Positions 9,294-18,205 of a DNA stretch of 64,000 nucleotides are shown piece after piece. The position numbers and the translations under genes were made by a program. The notes under the pieces are model-generated. The model ran no database searches, was not told the DNA's origin, and was given only the letters and a program-made list of their open reading frames with translations. Origin of the DNA: Myxococcota bacterium (GTDB lineage Bacteria; Myxococcota_A; UBA796; JAJRTE01); NCBI GenBank assembly GCA_024278455.1, contig JAJRTE010000259.1, positions 1 to 64,000 on the forward strand. The letters run 5' to 3'. Positions within the stretch are counted from its first letter, which is position 1, and each line of letters starts with the position of its first letter.

Positions 9294-9538
9294 GTCACAC
9301 CGGTGGCTACAGCTTCGGGATCCGGAGCGTTTTGCTGACCATCAGCGTCCCGGAAACGGCGCACGCGCCAAGATGTCAGCCTATCACCCGCGCCTGCCGC
9401 GCTCAAGGGGTTTCAGGCTCCTACGGTGGAAACCAGGGGGGCACCACGGACTCTCCGGCACACAATTCGCTGGGGTGGAGACCTCGATCGAGTATGATAC
9501 GGAAAAGGGGGGTCCCAAGCGAATGGTGTGCGTGTCTC

Positions 9539-10684
9539 ATGCCGTCTTCCAACTCGAAGCTCCCGCTGTCGCGCAAGATCCTGTTCTCCGGAATGGCGAC
9601 ACTGCTCTCGCTGCTCCTGGTAGAGGGTGTCTGCCGGCTGCTCGAGCCCCACTTCTTCCCCTGGCACAGGACGGTCCCCTTGCCTGCTCCGGCAGCACCG
9701 GGGTCCGACGAACTGCGCCGGGAACTCGCCCGGATTCGCAATGAAGCGCCGCCCGAACTCTCGAATCACATCCCCATCCCGCTGGCGGAAGACCCTGATC
9801 GCGGATGGGCGCTCGAGCCCAACACCCGTTTCGAGATGGACGGGATCGGCTTCCGGGTCAATTCCGAGGGCCTGCGAGGGGGGGAGATTCCCCCGCTCGA
9901 GTCCGGGGAAGTACGCCTGTTCACCCTGGGAGACTCGAGCATCTACGGCTCTTCCGTGCGGGAAAACGAGGTCTTCTCCAGCGTGACGGCGGCCATCCTG
10001 TCCCGCGCGTGGCGGCGAAAGGTGGTCGGCATCATCGGCGCCGTTCCGGGACACGACTCGCGACAGTCCCTGGAGACGTTGCGGTTGCTGGGCAGAAAGG
10101 TCCAGCCCGCGTGGGTGGTGATAGGCAACCTCTGGAGCGACGTGTACCGCGGCGACGGCGCACACGACATCGTGGACGACCTGGCCTATCTACCGCCCAT
10201 GAAACAGCGTCTCCGGGGGTACGCTACCTACCGGCTCCTGTGGCAACTGCTTTCCCCGTGGCTCAGCACACGGGAAGTACGCTGGATCCAGTCCAGGGAG
10301 GACGTGGGCAGCCTGGAAGCAGGGCCATCGACTCGAGTCCCTCTCGAGGAGTACGTCGCCAACCTGCGGGCCATTGTGACGGAATCCGAGGCGCTGGGGG
10401 CTCGAGTCGCGTTCCTCGTACTGCCTGCGCCCATGGATTTCGACCAGGTTCCTCCCCCGTTGGCCGTACAGGCGTATCGATATGCCATGCGCAGCCTGGC
10501 CGAGCGCGAAGATGCGCCGATCGTGGACGGGCCGGCATTGTTCAAGGAAGCGCGCGTTCCCATGACCTATTTCCTGGACAACGTGCACCCCGCTTCCGAA
10601 GGCCATCGCCTGCTCGGCGAAGCCCTCGCCCGCGAACTCCTGGCCGTCGGCCCTCCTCCCCCCAGACACTCGCTCTACCAATAA
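9539..10684 (+). CDS. SGNH-hydrolase-like membrane-anchored protein
   Basis: After a short basic N-terminus and one hydrophobic helix (about residues 13-30), the 381-residue protein carries block I of SGNH esterases, FTLGDSSIYG, and block V, DNVHPASEGH, which supply Ser and Asp/His of the triad. Such proteins de-acetylate or acetylate polysaccharides in the periplasm. ATG 9539 is chosen because it directly precedes the membrane anchor; upstream in-frame sequence does not look coding. A candidate -10 box TATGAT lies at 9493-9498 without a good -35. A related gene lies at 18206-19282. Confidence 0.75.
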   Translation: MPSSNSKLPLSRKILFSGMATLLSLLLVEGVCRLLEPHFFPWHRTVPLPAPAAPGSDELRRELARIRNEAPPELSNHIPIPLAEDPDRGWALEPNTRFEMDGIGFRVNSEGLRGGEIPPLESGEVRLFTLGDSSIYGSSVRENEVFSSVTAAILSRAWRRKVVGIIGAVPGHDSRQSLETLRLLGRKVQPAWVVIGNLWSDVYRGDGAHDIVDDLAYLPPMKQRLRGYATYRLLWQLLSPWLSTREVRWIQSREDVGSLEAGPSTRVPLEEYVANLRAIVTESEALGARVAFLVLPAPMDFDQVPPPLAVQAYRYAMRSLAEREDAPIVDGPALFKEARVPMTYFLDNVHPASEGHRLLGEALARELLAVGPPPPRHSLYQ

Positions 10685-11079
10685 GGTTGACCGCAAGTGC
10701 TCGGGCTCGGGCTTTGGACCACCACGCGGCTGGAACCCGCGTCCACGCTGCTCTGTCCTCCTGGGTCGGTCGCGACCGATCGGTACTCGGCCTCGTGCTC
10801 GTACTCGTGCTCGCGCTTTGGACCACCACGCGGCTTCATCCGGTCTCCCAAGCTGTGGAAGGGGCAGGCCGAAGGGGCGGACGCCACCTGCTCGTGTCTC
10901 AACATACCACGCCAGGTGACCTGCACGGCGAGCCGGTGGGCTTCGACACCAAGGTGCCTGCCTGGGCCGGCTCGATGGCGCAGATCCGGACGGGATGAAG
11001 ACGAACGACGTGTCGACGTTGTCGATTGCGCGGTAGAAACGAGGCGGGGGAAGAAGCGCCGGAGCGCCCGGCAGGCGTC
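10685..11079. repeat. Intergenic region with a duplicated 21-bp element and hexamer repeats
   Basis: A 21-bp sequence beginning gctttggaccaccacgcgg occurs at 10711-10731 and again at 10815-10835. The second copy is preceded by CTCGTG/CTCGTA hexamers (10792-10812) that match the long array at 52455-52875. Frames crossing the region are low-complexity and I do not call a gene. Nothing recognisable lies between 10850 and 11079. Confidence 0.6.
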
Positions 11080-12045
11080 CTACTTGACGACGAGGAGAGA
11101 GGCGTCCGCGCTCACATTGATACCGATGGAGAAGCCCGGGTCACCGTTCACCGTGACGTCGGAGTAGTCCTCCATCGCGGTCGAGATTTCCGAGACGAGG
11201 GCGTCGACATCCAGATCGACCCCCTCGGGGAGTGTATTCGCGACCTGATTGAGCACGTCCGAGATGAGCTGGACAATGTCGTCGATCATGATGGCGCCAC
11301 CGAACATCATGTTCCTGAGAGAGACGTCGTTGTACTGCTCGACCGTACTCTTCGCCCCCGCGAGGACGATAACGAGTTCGTAGGCGTTTTCAGCGGGAAC
11401 AGCGGACTGAGACGGAACCGATGCCGTCTCGAAAACGAATGTCAGGCCGATGTCGCCCGCGAATTCACCCGTCTTGGTGGTCATGTCCAGCGTTCCTGTC
11501 TGCTCCCCGAGCACGGATCCGGTCTTCGATGTGTCTACCTCGAAGCTGCCACCGGGCTGCATTTCCGCGTTGTACCAAGTGAGGAGGACACTGCCATCCA
11601 CTTGTTGCGCAAACTCGAGCATGTAGTTGGTCTGGAAGCTGTCGATGGGCACGTTGAGGGCGGCGCTCATTGCATCGACTGTGAACACGCTCGACAAGGC
11701 CTCGGTCATGATCGTCGAGACGATATCGATGGTCTGCGAGTTGACGCCTGCGTCTTCCAGTGTGGTCGCGACAGTACTCACCGTGGAGTCGATGATACCT
11801 TCCAAAGTGGTCTCGATCGCGTTGTCGATCTGTCCGTCGCCGTCGATATCGACACCTTCGTTCGCTGAGCCAATCTCCATTTCGATTACCCGGAAGGTAT
11901 CCTCGAAGGGTTCCGGCGTGGGGGATGGCGCCGGGGTTGCCGAGCTGTCATCGTCATCTCCTCCCCCGGAACACCCAACCAGCCCCGATCCGACGAACAA
12001 CGCCAGCACAAATAGGAAACTCCTCAAAGAAATACGTCGATCCAT
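11080..12045 (-). CDS. Lipoprotein with Asp-rich tether
   Basis: Translation from ATG 12045 (AAGGAG eight bases upstream) gives 321 residues with a lipoprotein signal: hydrophobic core SFLFVLALFVGSGLVG then Cys, followed by GGGDDDDSSATPAPSPTPEP as a tether. An in-frame start 24 codons upstream would bury the signal sequence and is rejected. Near the N-terminus, VDIDGDGQIDNA resembles a calcium-binding loop of the dockerin/EF type. The rest is Ser/Thr-rich and beta-prone with no recognised family. It probably sits at the outer membrane or cell surface. Confidence 0.75.
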   Translation of the reverse strand: MDRRISLRSFLFVLALFVGSGLVGCSGGGDDDDSSATPAPSPTPEPFEDTFRVIEMEIGSANEGVDIDGDGQIDNAIETTLEGIIDSTVSTVATTLEDAGVNSQTIDIVSTIMTEALSSVFTVDAMSAALNVPIDSFQTNYMLEFAQQVDGSVLLTWYNAEMQPGGSFEVDTSKTGSVLGEQTGTLDMTTKTGEFAGDIGLTFVFETASVPSQSAVPAENAYELVIVLAGAKSTVEQYNDVSLRNMMFGGAIMIDDIVQLISDVLNQVANTLPEGVDLDVDALVSEISTAMEDYSDVTVNGDPGFSIGINVSADASLLVVK

Positions 12046-12368
12046 TTGCTCGCTCCTTTGCACTTTGGTCGCGTGCCCCTTTCGCCAGTGGGCCCATCCG
12101 GTCGCGAACGCACTCACGAGCCCCCTGAAAGCACCACCGCAATTTGTTCAGACACCAACTCGAGCCGGTGCATGGTCTGAGACCCCGGCCCATTCTGTCT
12201 TCCAGCAACCGCTTTCCGCTCCAACGTTGCTTTCAGTCCATACCCTGCTTATACCACACCTGACCGTGGGACGGAAAAGGAATACCCGCACGCTGAAAAT
12301 CTAGGTACCAGACCCGGGCTATGAAGTCAACCGCGTTCTCGACAGGAACCATCAAAACTACAACCTAG
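12046..12368. other. Intergenic region, no gene seen
   Basis: The stretch separates the start of the lipoprotein gene from the end of recR. It should hold the lipoprotein promoter on the minus strand; a TATAAG occurs at about 12250 without a convincing -35. I see no RNA gene or repeat. Confidence 0.4.
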
Positions 12369-12968
12369 CTAGAGTTCCCGGCGATTGTCAAGCGCCTTTT
12401 GTATCGTCGCATGGTCCACGTACTCCAGCTCCGACCCGACCGGAATGCCGTGTGCCAACCGGGTGACCTTGATCCCGAGAGGTCGTATCAACCTGGCCAG
12501 GTAGAGCGCGGTGGCGTCTCCCTCGACGTCCGGGTCCGTCGCCATGATGACCTCCTTGACGGCATCGTCCGCCAGCCTTCGCAACAGCTCCGGTATCTTC
12601 AGATCGTTCGGACCTATGCCATCCAGCGGCGACAGTGCTCCGTGCAACACATGGTAACGGCCACGGAAATCCCGCCCGCGCTCGATGGCAACGATGTCGC
12701 TCGGTCGTTCGACCACGCACAACAGGTCGTTACGGCGTCTCGTATCGGAACACAACACGCAAGGGTCCACCGCCGTGAGATTGCAGCACCTCGAGCAATG
12801 ACGGACCTGGGTCTTGACGTCCAGAAGGGCCTGCGCCAGGTCGCGGACATAAGCTTCAGGCATCTTGATGATGTGAAACGCGAGCCTCGACGCCGTCTTC
12901 TCCCCTATCCCCGGCAGCCGGGACAACTGGTGCGCCAACCGCTGGATGGGGTTTCGTCTCTCGTCCAT
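12369..12968 (-). CDS. recR: Recombination mediator RecR
   Basis: The 199-residue product matches RecR in length and order: helix-hairpin-helix at RLPGIGEKTASRLAFHI, a four-Cys zinc finger with CSRCCNLTAVDPCVLC at about 58-73, and a Toprim domain opening LLCVVERPSDIVAIE. RecR works with RecF and RecO to load RecA on gapped single-stranded DNA in the cytoplasm. It is the last gene of the dnaX-ybaB-recR set, starting eight bases after ybaB, and ends in TAG. Confidence 0.97.
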   Translation of the reverse strand: MDERRNPIQRLAHQLSRLPGIGEKTASRLAFHIIKMPEAYVRDLAQALLDVKTQVRHCSRCCNLTAVDPCVLCSDTRRRNDLLCVVERPSDIVAIERGRDFRGRYHVLHGALSPLDGIGPNDLKIPELLRRLADDAVKEVIMATDPDVEGDATALYLARLIRPLGIKVTRLAHGIPVGSELEYVDHATIQKALDNRREL

Positions 12969-12976
12969 GACCCTCC

Positions 12977-13300
12977 TCAGCCCGGCAAGCCCCCCCCCAA
13001 CAACCCGGCCGACATCTCACGGGCCATGCCGGCACGCATGCCGTCCAGTGCCCGATTGACCGCCGCCGCGACAAGATCCTCGAGCATCTCCGGGTCCCCG
13101 GGATCCAACACTTTCGGGTCCAGCTTTACAGAAAGCACCCGGAGGTTGCCGCTCACGACGACTTTCACCGCTCCATTGCCGGCCTCAGCCTCGAATTGCC
13201 GTCCGGCCATGGTCTCTTCCATGCGCTGAAGCGTCGATTGCATCTCCTGGATCTGCCCGAGCAGATTCTCGAAACCGGTCCCGGATGAGTTGTCTTCCAT
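12977..13300 (-). CDS. ybaB: YbaB/EbfC-family nucleoid-associated protein
   Basis: From ATG 13300, which has AGGAGG just upstream, the protein is 107 residues, the normal YbaB size. It has a helical N-terminus (LLGQIQEMQSTLQRMEETMA), the central strand run VKVVVSGNLRVLSVKLDP and a C-terminal helix ending in a Gly-rich tail. YbaB dimers bind DNA without strong sequence preference. A longer in-frame reading upstream lacks family similarity and is rejected. Placement between dnaX and recR is the usual one. Confidence 0.95.
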   Translation of the reverse strand: MEDNSSGTGFENLLGQIQEMQSTLQRMEETMAGRQFEAEAGNGAVKVVVSGNLRVLSVKLDPKVLDPGDPEMLEDLVAAAVNRALDGMRAGMAREMSAGLLGGGLPG

Positions 13301-13465
13301 GATGCCTCCTGGGGTGCCCACACGACACGGCACCGGCTTCCAGCGCGACACCTGCCGTTCCACCTTGGGCAAGCCCCTCGCCCCGGTCCTCCCCCCCTGC
13401 GCCTCGCGCCCGGGCCAATTCTCCAACCTGCCCTCCCGGCCAGAGCGGACAAGAAAGACTATCTC

Positions 13466-15508
13466 TCAAGGCAGGCCGATCTTCACATCCATGGCCTTCG
13501 GGTCGATCCCGAAGATCTTCATCGCAGCCTGCACGGATGCGTCCTCGAGCAACCCTGCCAGCAATCGCTCCTTGCGGGCGTTCGCCCGTTCATCTTCTCG
13601 CTCCTGGTAGCTCGCGCCGGCTGCATCGCCTTCTTCCAACAACCTGCACGTCACGGTCACATCGCAACCATAATAGCGCCGGAGCAAGTCTTGCACTTCA
13701 CGCAGCTTCAGCTCGCGCCGGACTTTCGGCAGCGCGAACCGTTCCCTGACGCCCAGCACGACGCGGGCAGGCTCCTCGGAGATCACGCATGCGCCCCTCA
13801 GGTAGATTGTCCTGACGGGCGGATCGGTGAGACCGGCCCAGTAGTCCAGGAAACCATACCAGGACTTCTCTCCTCCGGCCGCTCCACCACCTTCTCCTTC
13901 GCTCGACACGGCGGAAGGGGCAACAGGAACCTCGCGGAGATCCGCCGGACCAGTCGACTCCGATGGCGCGTCCGTCCGGTCCTGGCGGCTTCGCGACGAA
14001 TCATCCCGCCGGTCGTGTCCGCTTCCTTCACCACGGGTACGCGGCCCGCTCGAGGCCCCAGCCTCGCCACGTTCAGGCGCCTGGGTCGCGTCTTCCGATC
14101 GGCTTCCACGGAAGCGGCCGGATGGAGGCTGCGTGGGGGAGACGGCAGCCTCCTCGCTGGCAGCGCGGGCGACCTGCTCCCCGTGGGGCCCTACGGCATC
14201 ATCGTGCGAAGCCGGTACCACGGTTTCCACGGGACGATGCGCCGGGACGGCTTCGCGCGAGGCAGGCTCGTCGATACCGACAGTGGTCGCTGCCGGGGGG
14301 ATCCGCTCCGGAGTCCCTGGCACAGATCGAGGCCGCTGCGGAACGGTGACGACGCCCGCTCGCCTCACGGCTCGCTCCAGATCCTTGAGGCGCGAGAGGA
14401 GGGCATCGAGAGGCTGTGCTGGGCGGGCACGTGCCATCCTCAGAAGGGTCATTTCCAGGGCGAGCCGCGGCGAAGGGGAACGGCTCACCTCATCGTAGCC
14501 CTTCAGGAGCAGATCGAACTGTCTCGAGAGAACCTCGGGCGAGCACCGCTCCGCCATCCGGGAGAGCCTGGAGAACTCCTCCGAAGAAACATCCATGAGT
14601 CGCTCCGGATTGGCCGCCACCTCGATGACGTTGAGATGGCGGATCATCTCGAGGAGATCTCGAGCGAACGGCCGGATGTCGAACCCGAACGTGTGTACCT
14701 TGTGGACGACCTGGATGCTCCTGTCCGCGTCGCCGGTGAGTACGCCGTCGACGCAATCGAACAGAAGGCTTCTGTCGAAGAGCCCGAGGACTTCGGCGAC
14801 CACCTGTTCGTCGATGCGATCGGCGGTGGCGGAGAGCACCTGGTCGAGCAGGCTTTCCGCGTCCCGCATGCTGCCTTCTGCCTCGCGGCATATCGTCAGC
14901 AACGCGGATTCGGTGATCTCGATACCTTCGTTTCCGGCGATTTCTGACAACTTCTCGGCAAGCAGCTTGATGGGGATCCGTTTGAAATCGAACCGCTGGC
15001 ACCGGGAGAGAATGGTGTCCGGCAGCTTCTGCGGATCAGTGGTTGCGAAGATGAACACGACGTGGGGGGGCGGCTCCTCGAGGGTCTTCAAGAGGGCGTT
15101 GAACGCCGACGTGGACAGCATGTGGATTTCGTCGATGATGTAGATCCTGCGCCGTCCACTGGATGGAAGGTACCTGAGTTTCCCTCGCAATTCGCGGATG
15201 TCGTCAACGCCCGTGTGGGAAGCGGCGTCGATCTCCTGCACGTCGCTGGCGATGCCGGCGGTGATTTCCTTGCACGAGTGGCATTCGTTGCACGGCTCCG
15301 GCGTGGGTCCCTGCTCGCAGTTCAGGGCCTTGGCGAGAATCCGCGCGGCCGTTGTCTTTCCGACGCCCCGGGACCCGGTGAAAAGGAAGGCGTGATGCAC
15401 GCGATCGAGCTTGATGGCGTTCTGCAGGGTTCGCGTGACGTGGGTCTGCCCCACGATCTCCTCGAATCGTTGAGGGCGCCACTTGCGAGCGATCGCGAGG
15501 TATGCCAT
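13466..15508 (-). CDS. dnaX: DNA polymerase III subunit gamma/tau
   Basis: The 680-residue protein is the clamp-loader ATPase DnaX. Visible are Walker A GSRGVGKTT (about residue 45), the zinc-binding Cys cluster between residues 64 and 79 (CEQGPTPEPCNECHSC), Walker B IIDEIHMLS and the sensor/arginine-finger segment TILSRCQRF. The N-terminal 370 residues cover ATPase and collar; a long charged, disordered linker (about 385-530) leads to a C-terminal domain probably contacting polymerase alpha. The length is that of tau. The gene follows the SRP RNA by 38 bases and has no strong ribosome site. Confidence 0.96.
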   Translation of the reverse strand: MAYLAIARKWRPQRFEEIVGQTHVTRTLQNAIKLDRVHHAFLFTGSRGVGKTTAARILAKALNCEQGPTPEPCNECHSCKEITAGIASDVQEIDAASHTGVDDIRELRGKLRYLPSSGRRRIYIIDEIHMLSTSAFNALLKTLEEPPPHVVFIFATTDPQKLPDTILSRCQRFDFKRIPIKLLAEKLSEIAGNEGIEITESALLTICREAEGSMRDAESLLDQVLSATADRIDEQVVAEVLGLFDRSLLFDCVDGVLTGDADRSIQVVHKVHTFGFDIRPFARDLLEMIRHLNVIEVAANPERLMDVSSEEFSRLSRMAERCSPEVLSRQFDLLLKGYDEVSRSPSPRLALEMTLLRMARARPAQPLDALLSRLKDLERAVRRAGVVTVPQRPRSVPGTPERIPPAATTVGIDEPASREAVPAHRPVETVVPASHDDAVGPHGEQVARAASEEAAVSPTQPPSGRFRGSRSEDATQAPERGEAGASSGPRTRGEGSGHDRRDDSSRSRQDRTDAPSESTGPADLREVPVAPSAVSSEGEGGGAAGGEKSWYGFLDYWAGLTDPPVRTIYLRGACVISEEPARVVLGVRERFALPKVRRELKLREVQDLLRRYYGCDVTVTCRLLEEGDAAGASYQEREDERANARKERLLAGLLEDASVQAAMKIFGIDPKAMDVKIGLP

Positions 15509-15546
15509 GGTGCGTGCGGTGCCATGCTCTGTGGTCGGCGACCGCA

Positions 15547-15657
15547 GGCCCCCTTGCGAGCACTACAGATGACCGGGACACCCGCGCATACTCGAGCCGA
15601 CTACCGTTGCTTCCTTCCGGACCTGGCGGGGTTCATCGTTCAAGCATCACGGGGCCC
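15547..15657 (-). ncRNA. ffs: Signal recognition particle RNA (small 4.5S type)
   Basis: On the minus strand the conserved apical loop of bacterial SRP RNA is present as CCAGGTCCGGAAGGAAGCA, complementary to about 15605-15623. The flanks close into a long stem, with GGCCCC at the 5' end pairing with GGGGCC at the 3' end. Length of about 110 nucleotides fits the small form without an Alu domain. It binds Ffh to target membrane proteins. It sits between tRNA-Ser and dnaX, a conserved position. The exact ends are estimated from the terminal stem. Confidence 0.93.
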
Positions 15658-15720
15658 GGCCATCAAGACTACTCGCAAGGGATTCGGTCAACAACCCTTG
15701 AGCCAGATGGACAGGTTGTA

Positions 15721-15812
15721 TGGCGGAGAGAGAGGGATTCGAACCCTCGGTACGCTTTTGGCGTACACACGATTTCCAGTCGTGCTCCTTCGACCAACTC
15801 GGACATCTCTCC
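15721..15812 (-). tRNA. tRNA-Ser(GGA)
   Basis: The minus strand folds as a class II tRNA: acceptor stem GGAGAGA, anticodon stem CACGA/TCGTG around loop CTGGAAA (anticodon GGA), a long variable arm (about 17 bases) as in serine tRNAs, T-loop GGTTCGAATCC and an encoded CCA. It is followed downstream by the SRP RNA gene. Confidence 0.96.
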
Positions 15813-15922
15813 ACGTACCTGGCACCGACAAGCCTCTCGATTCGCCCCGCCTGTACCAGCCAGGCAATTATAGCGACCGGGGGACGTTTCTCAAGCAAAA
15901 AGCGTCCGCGCCAAGAACTACA

Positions 15923-16013
<91 letters not shown>

Positions 16014-16116
16014 ACATAACGTGTCGCCGGCACGACATGCACGCCGGTCAACTCGAGCAACGTCCGGCCGTGTCCGCCCTCCATCGCTACCAAATCTACC
16101 AGAATCCTCCTCCTTT

Positions 16117-16638
16117 TCAACCGAATTGCGTGTTCGGCTTCGAGGTGTCGCGACGTCCTTCGTCACGAAGCGCGGGTTTCCGGCGCAGTTGCGAAAAGAA
16201 CGACGACAGAACGCCCGCGCACGCGGGCTCGAGGATCCCTCCTACGAGTTCGATGCGGTGGTTGATACCCGGCAGATTCGACAGGTCCAGGACGCTGCCG
16301 GCGGCGCCGCCCTTGGGGTCCCACGCGCCAAAGACTATCTGCTCCACGCGGGCGAGCAGTGCTGCGCCCATGCACATGATGCAGGGCTCGAGCGTCACGT
16401 ACAGCGTACTACCGGGAAGCCTCCAACTGTGCATGATACTGGAGGCGCGGCGCAGTGCGAGAACTTCGGCATGAGCACTCGGGTCCTGCTGCGCCTCCCT
16501 CATGTTGTGCGCTCGAGCGATCACTCGCGCACCCGCCACGACGATGGCTCCAACAGGCACTTCGCCTTCCTCACCAGCCTCCATGGCCTCGCGTAGCGCC
16601 ATTTCCATGTAGGTTTCATGCTCGGTGGCCCGCGTCAT
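16117..16638 (-). CDS. tadA: tRNA-specific adenosine deaminase TadA
   Basis: The 173-residue protein has the cytidine-deaminase-fold zinc site: HAEVLAL (His ligand and catalytic Glu) and LEPCIMCMGA (two Cys ligands). TadA converts A34 of tRNA-Arg(ACG) to inosine in the cytoplasm. Upstream lies a promoter whose -10 box ends eight bases before the ATG, so either the message is leaderless or translation starts at Met11 (position 16608). The gene heads the tRNA-Ser, SRP RNA, dnaX, ybaB, recR series. Confidence 0.95.
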   Translation of the reverse strand: MTRATEHETYMEMALREAMEAGEEGEVPVGAIVVAGARVIARAHNMREAQQDPSAHAEVLALRRASSIMHSWRLPGSTLYVTLEPCIMCMGAALLARVEQIVFGAWDPKGGAAGSVLDLSNLPGINHRIELVGGILEPACAGVLSSFFSQLRRKPALRDEGRRDTSKPNTQFG

Positions 16639-16646
16639 GGCAGCCT

Positions 16647-16675
16647 ACTATGAGAACGCGGGGCGCATGTGTCAA
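16647..16675 (-). promoter_or_regulatory. Candidate tadA promoter, very close to the start codon
   Basis: Reading the minus strand, TTGACA (complement of 16670-16675) and CATAGT (complement of 16647-16652) are 17 bases apart. Only eight bases separate the -10 box from the tadA ATG, which places the transcription start at or next to the start codon. Confidence 0.5.
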
Positions 16676-16792
16676 GGGGTTTTCTCCTGCGCCACGGGTT
16701 GACAACCTGCTCCGGGCGTGGCAGGGTGTGCATATGCGATCGCTGTTCGGCAGTAGGTGCTGCGAGACTGGCCTGGCGTGGAGAAGTCGAGC

Positions 16793-17395
16793 ATGGGCAG
16801 GCGTTGTCGTTGGGATGTGTACGCTGTTCTGTGCGGGCTCCTGACTACTCTGTCCTGTGGCACGCCTCCCCGGCCCGGAGATTCGCCGCCTTCTTCGGGA
16901 TACCAGGTCATCGACGACGATGACTACGAACACCTGCCCACGTTGCCGGTAGCCACCCCAACACCGGTGCCGGACACGGGACCGACTCCGGGGCATGAGG
17001 ACACGGAAACACCATCCATCGAGGAGACACCTCTTCCCCCTCCCCCTCAGCCGAATGTCTCCGGGACCCTCTACGCTGGCCAAACCTCCCCTTCGACCGA
17101 CGTGGCGATACGCATAGCCTTCTACAACACCATGCAACGCTCTGCCGCCGGAACACCGCTCGATGTGGACGATTTCATATTCGAGCTGACTCTCTTCCCG
17201 CCGGTCAGCCTCCCCGCCACGTTTTTCGTAAACCTGCCTCGAGGAGACGAGTACCTGGCAGAGGCATGGCAGGATGCCGACCAAAACGGCATCGTGAACG
17301 GCGGAGACCTGGTCGGGGACAGCGACCTCTTTTTCACGTCCGACGAAATGGCCACGATAGAGATAACGCTGGCGGTCCTGTCGTCAGGGGAGTGA
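16793..17395 (+). CDS. Lipoprotein with Pro/Thr-rich tether
   Basis: From ATG 16793 (GGAGAAG upstream) the protein is 200 residues. Its N-terminus MGRRCRWDVYAVLCGLL and then TTLSC resembles a lipoprotein signal, though position -3 is not the usual Leu. An acidic, Pro/Thr-rich segment of about 70 residues follows, then a beta-type domain with an AWQDADQNGIVNGGD segment like a calcium loop. A GTG 12 codons upstream (16757) is less likely. The last 12 bases overlap the end of the convergent GT2 gene. No family was recognised. Confidence 0.65.
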   Translation: MGRRCRWDVYAVLCGLLTTLSCGTPPRPGDSPPSSGYQVIDDDDYEHLPTLPVATPTPVPDTGPTPGHEDTETPSIEETPLPPPPQPNVSGTLYAGQTSPSTDVAIRIAFYNTMQRSAAGTPLDVDDFIFELTLFPPVSLPATFFVNLPRGDEYLAEAWQDADQNGIVNGGDLVGDSDLFFTSDEMATIEITLAVLSSGE

Positions 17396-18073
17396 GTCGA
17401 TCCATTCCCTGCCGAGGACCTTGACGTGCTGCCACCCGGCCGGGAGGACCCGGAACTTGCTGGGACCGACCAGCCTGGGTCCCTCGAACGTCGGAACTTC
17501 CGCCACCCGCAGCCTGTGCTTCATCGCCCGGATGGTCATCTGGTAGGCGAGTTCGAACCCTGGAGCGTCCAGGCCCAACTTCAGGAACGCCTCGCGGGTG
17601 AAGGCGCGAAACCCGTTCGTCGCGTCTGCGATCCGGTATGCGCCTCCAAATAGACGGTTGGCTGCACGCGTGAATGCCCGGCAGCCTCGTGCCCGGGGCC
17701 TCAGACACTGCCCGTCTTCGGCGTGTACCGACTCCGGCATGAACCGGGATGCAATCACAAGGTCGTTGCCAGCGTGAAGCTTTTCGACCAGGAGAGGGAT
17801 GTCTTCGGGATCCTGGTTTCCATCGGGGGCGAAAAACACTATGCTGCGCGCGGTAGTGGCTCGAACGCCCACCCTGACGGCTTCTCCCCACCCCGGCCGC
17901 TCCTGCTCGATGACACGTATGCCCCTTTCCCGAAAGAACTCTTGCGTGCCGTCGGTCGAACCGCCGTCGACCGCAACACACTCCCGCACGGTATCTGCGG
18001 GAACCCTGCCCCAGGAGGCTCTCAATCCCGGTAGTTCGTCGAGCGTCGTCAGGATTAACGCCGTACTTTGCAC
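17384..18073 (-). CDS. Family 2 glycosyltransferase
   Basis: The 229-residue protein has the GT-A layout of family 2 enzymes: an N-terminal strand ALILTTLDELPGLRA, the acceptor-side motif VAVDGGSTDGTQEF, and a metal-binding region FFAPDGNQDPEDIPLLV, where DGNQDP occupies the position of the DxD-like motif. ATNGFRAFTREAFLKLGL near residue 150 resembles dolichol-phosphate sugar synthases. It lacks membrane helices. A GTG codon starts it. It may make a lipid-linked sugar for the GT-C-like proteins in the window; that link is inference. Confidence 0.85.
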   Translation of the reverse strand: MQSTALILTTLDELPGLRASWGRVPADTVRECVAVDGGSTDGTQEFFRERGIRVIEQERPGWGEAVRVGVRATTARSIVFFAPDGNQDPEDIPLLVEKLHAGNDLVIASRFMPESVHAEDGQCLRPRARGCRAFTRAANRLFGGAYRIADATNGFRAFTREAFLKLGLDAPGFELAYQMTIRAMKHRLRVAEVPTFEGPRLVGPSKFRVLPAGWQHVKVLGREWIDSLP

Positions 18074-18205
18074 GGATTCCTCAACAGTTCGTTGCCCCGC
18101 CCAGTCTCCCCCTCACCAGTCCAGGTTCCCCTTGCCTTCGCCACTCCTTTCCGGGGCTCGCCACCCCTCCGCGCCGGGTCTCGTTCGGGAATGGCGGCGG
18201 CCGTC

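Noticed and set aside
10697..11167. A 156-codon frame after the first SGNH gene
   Set aside because: It is made mostly of the duplicated element and hexamers, and runs into the convergent lipoprotein gene.
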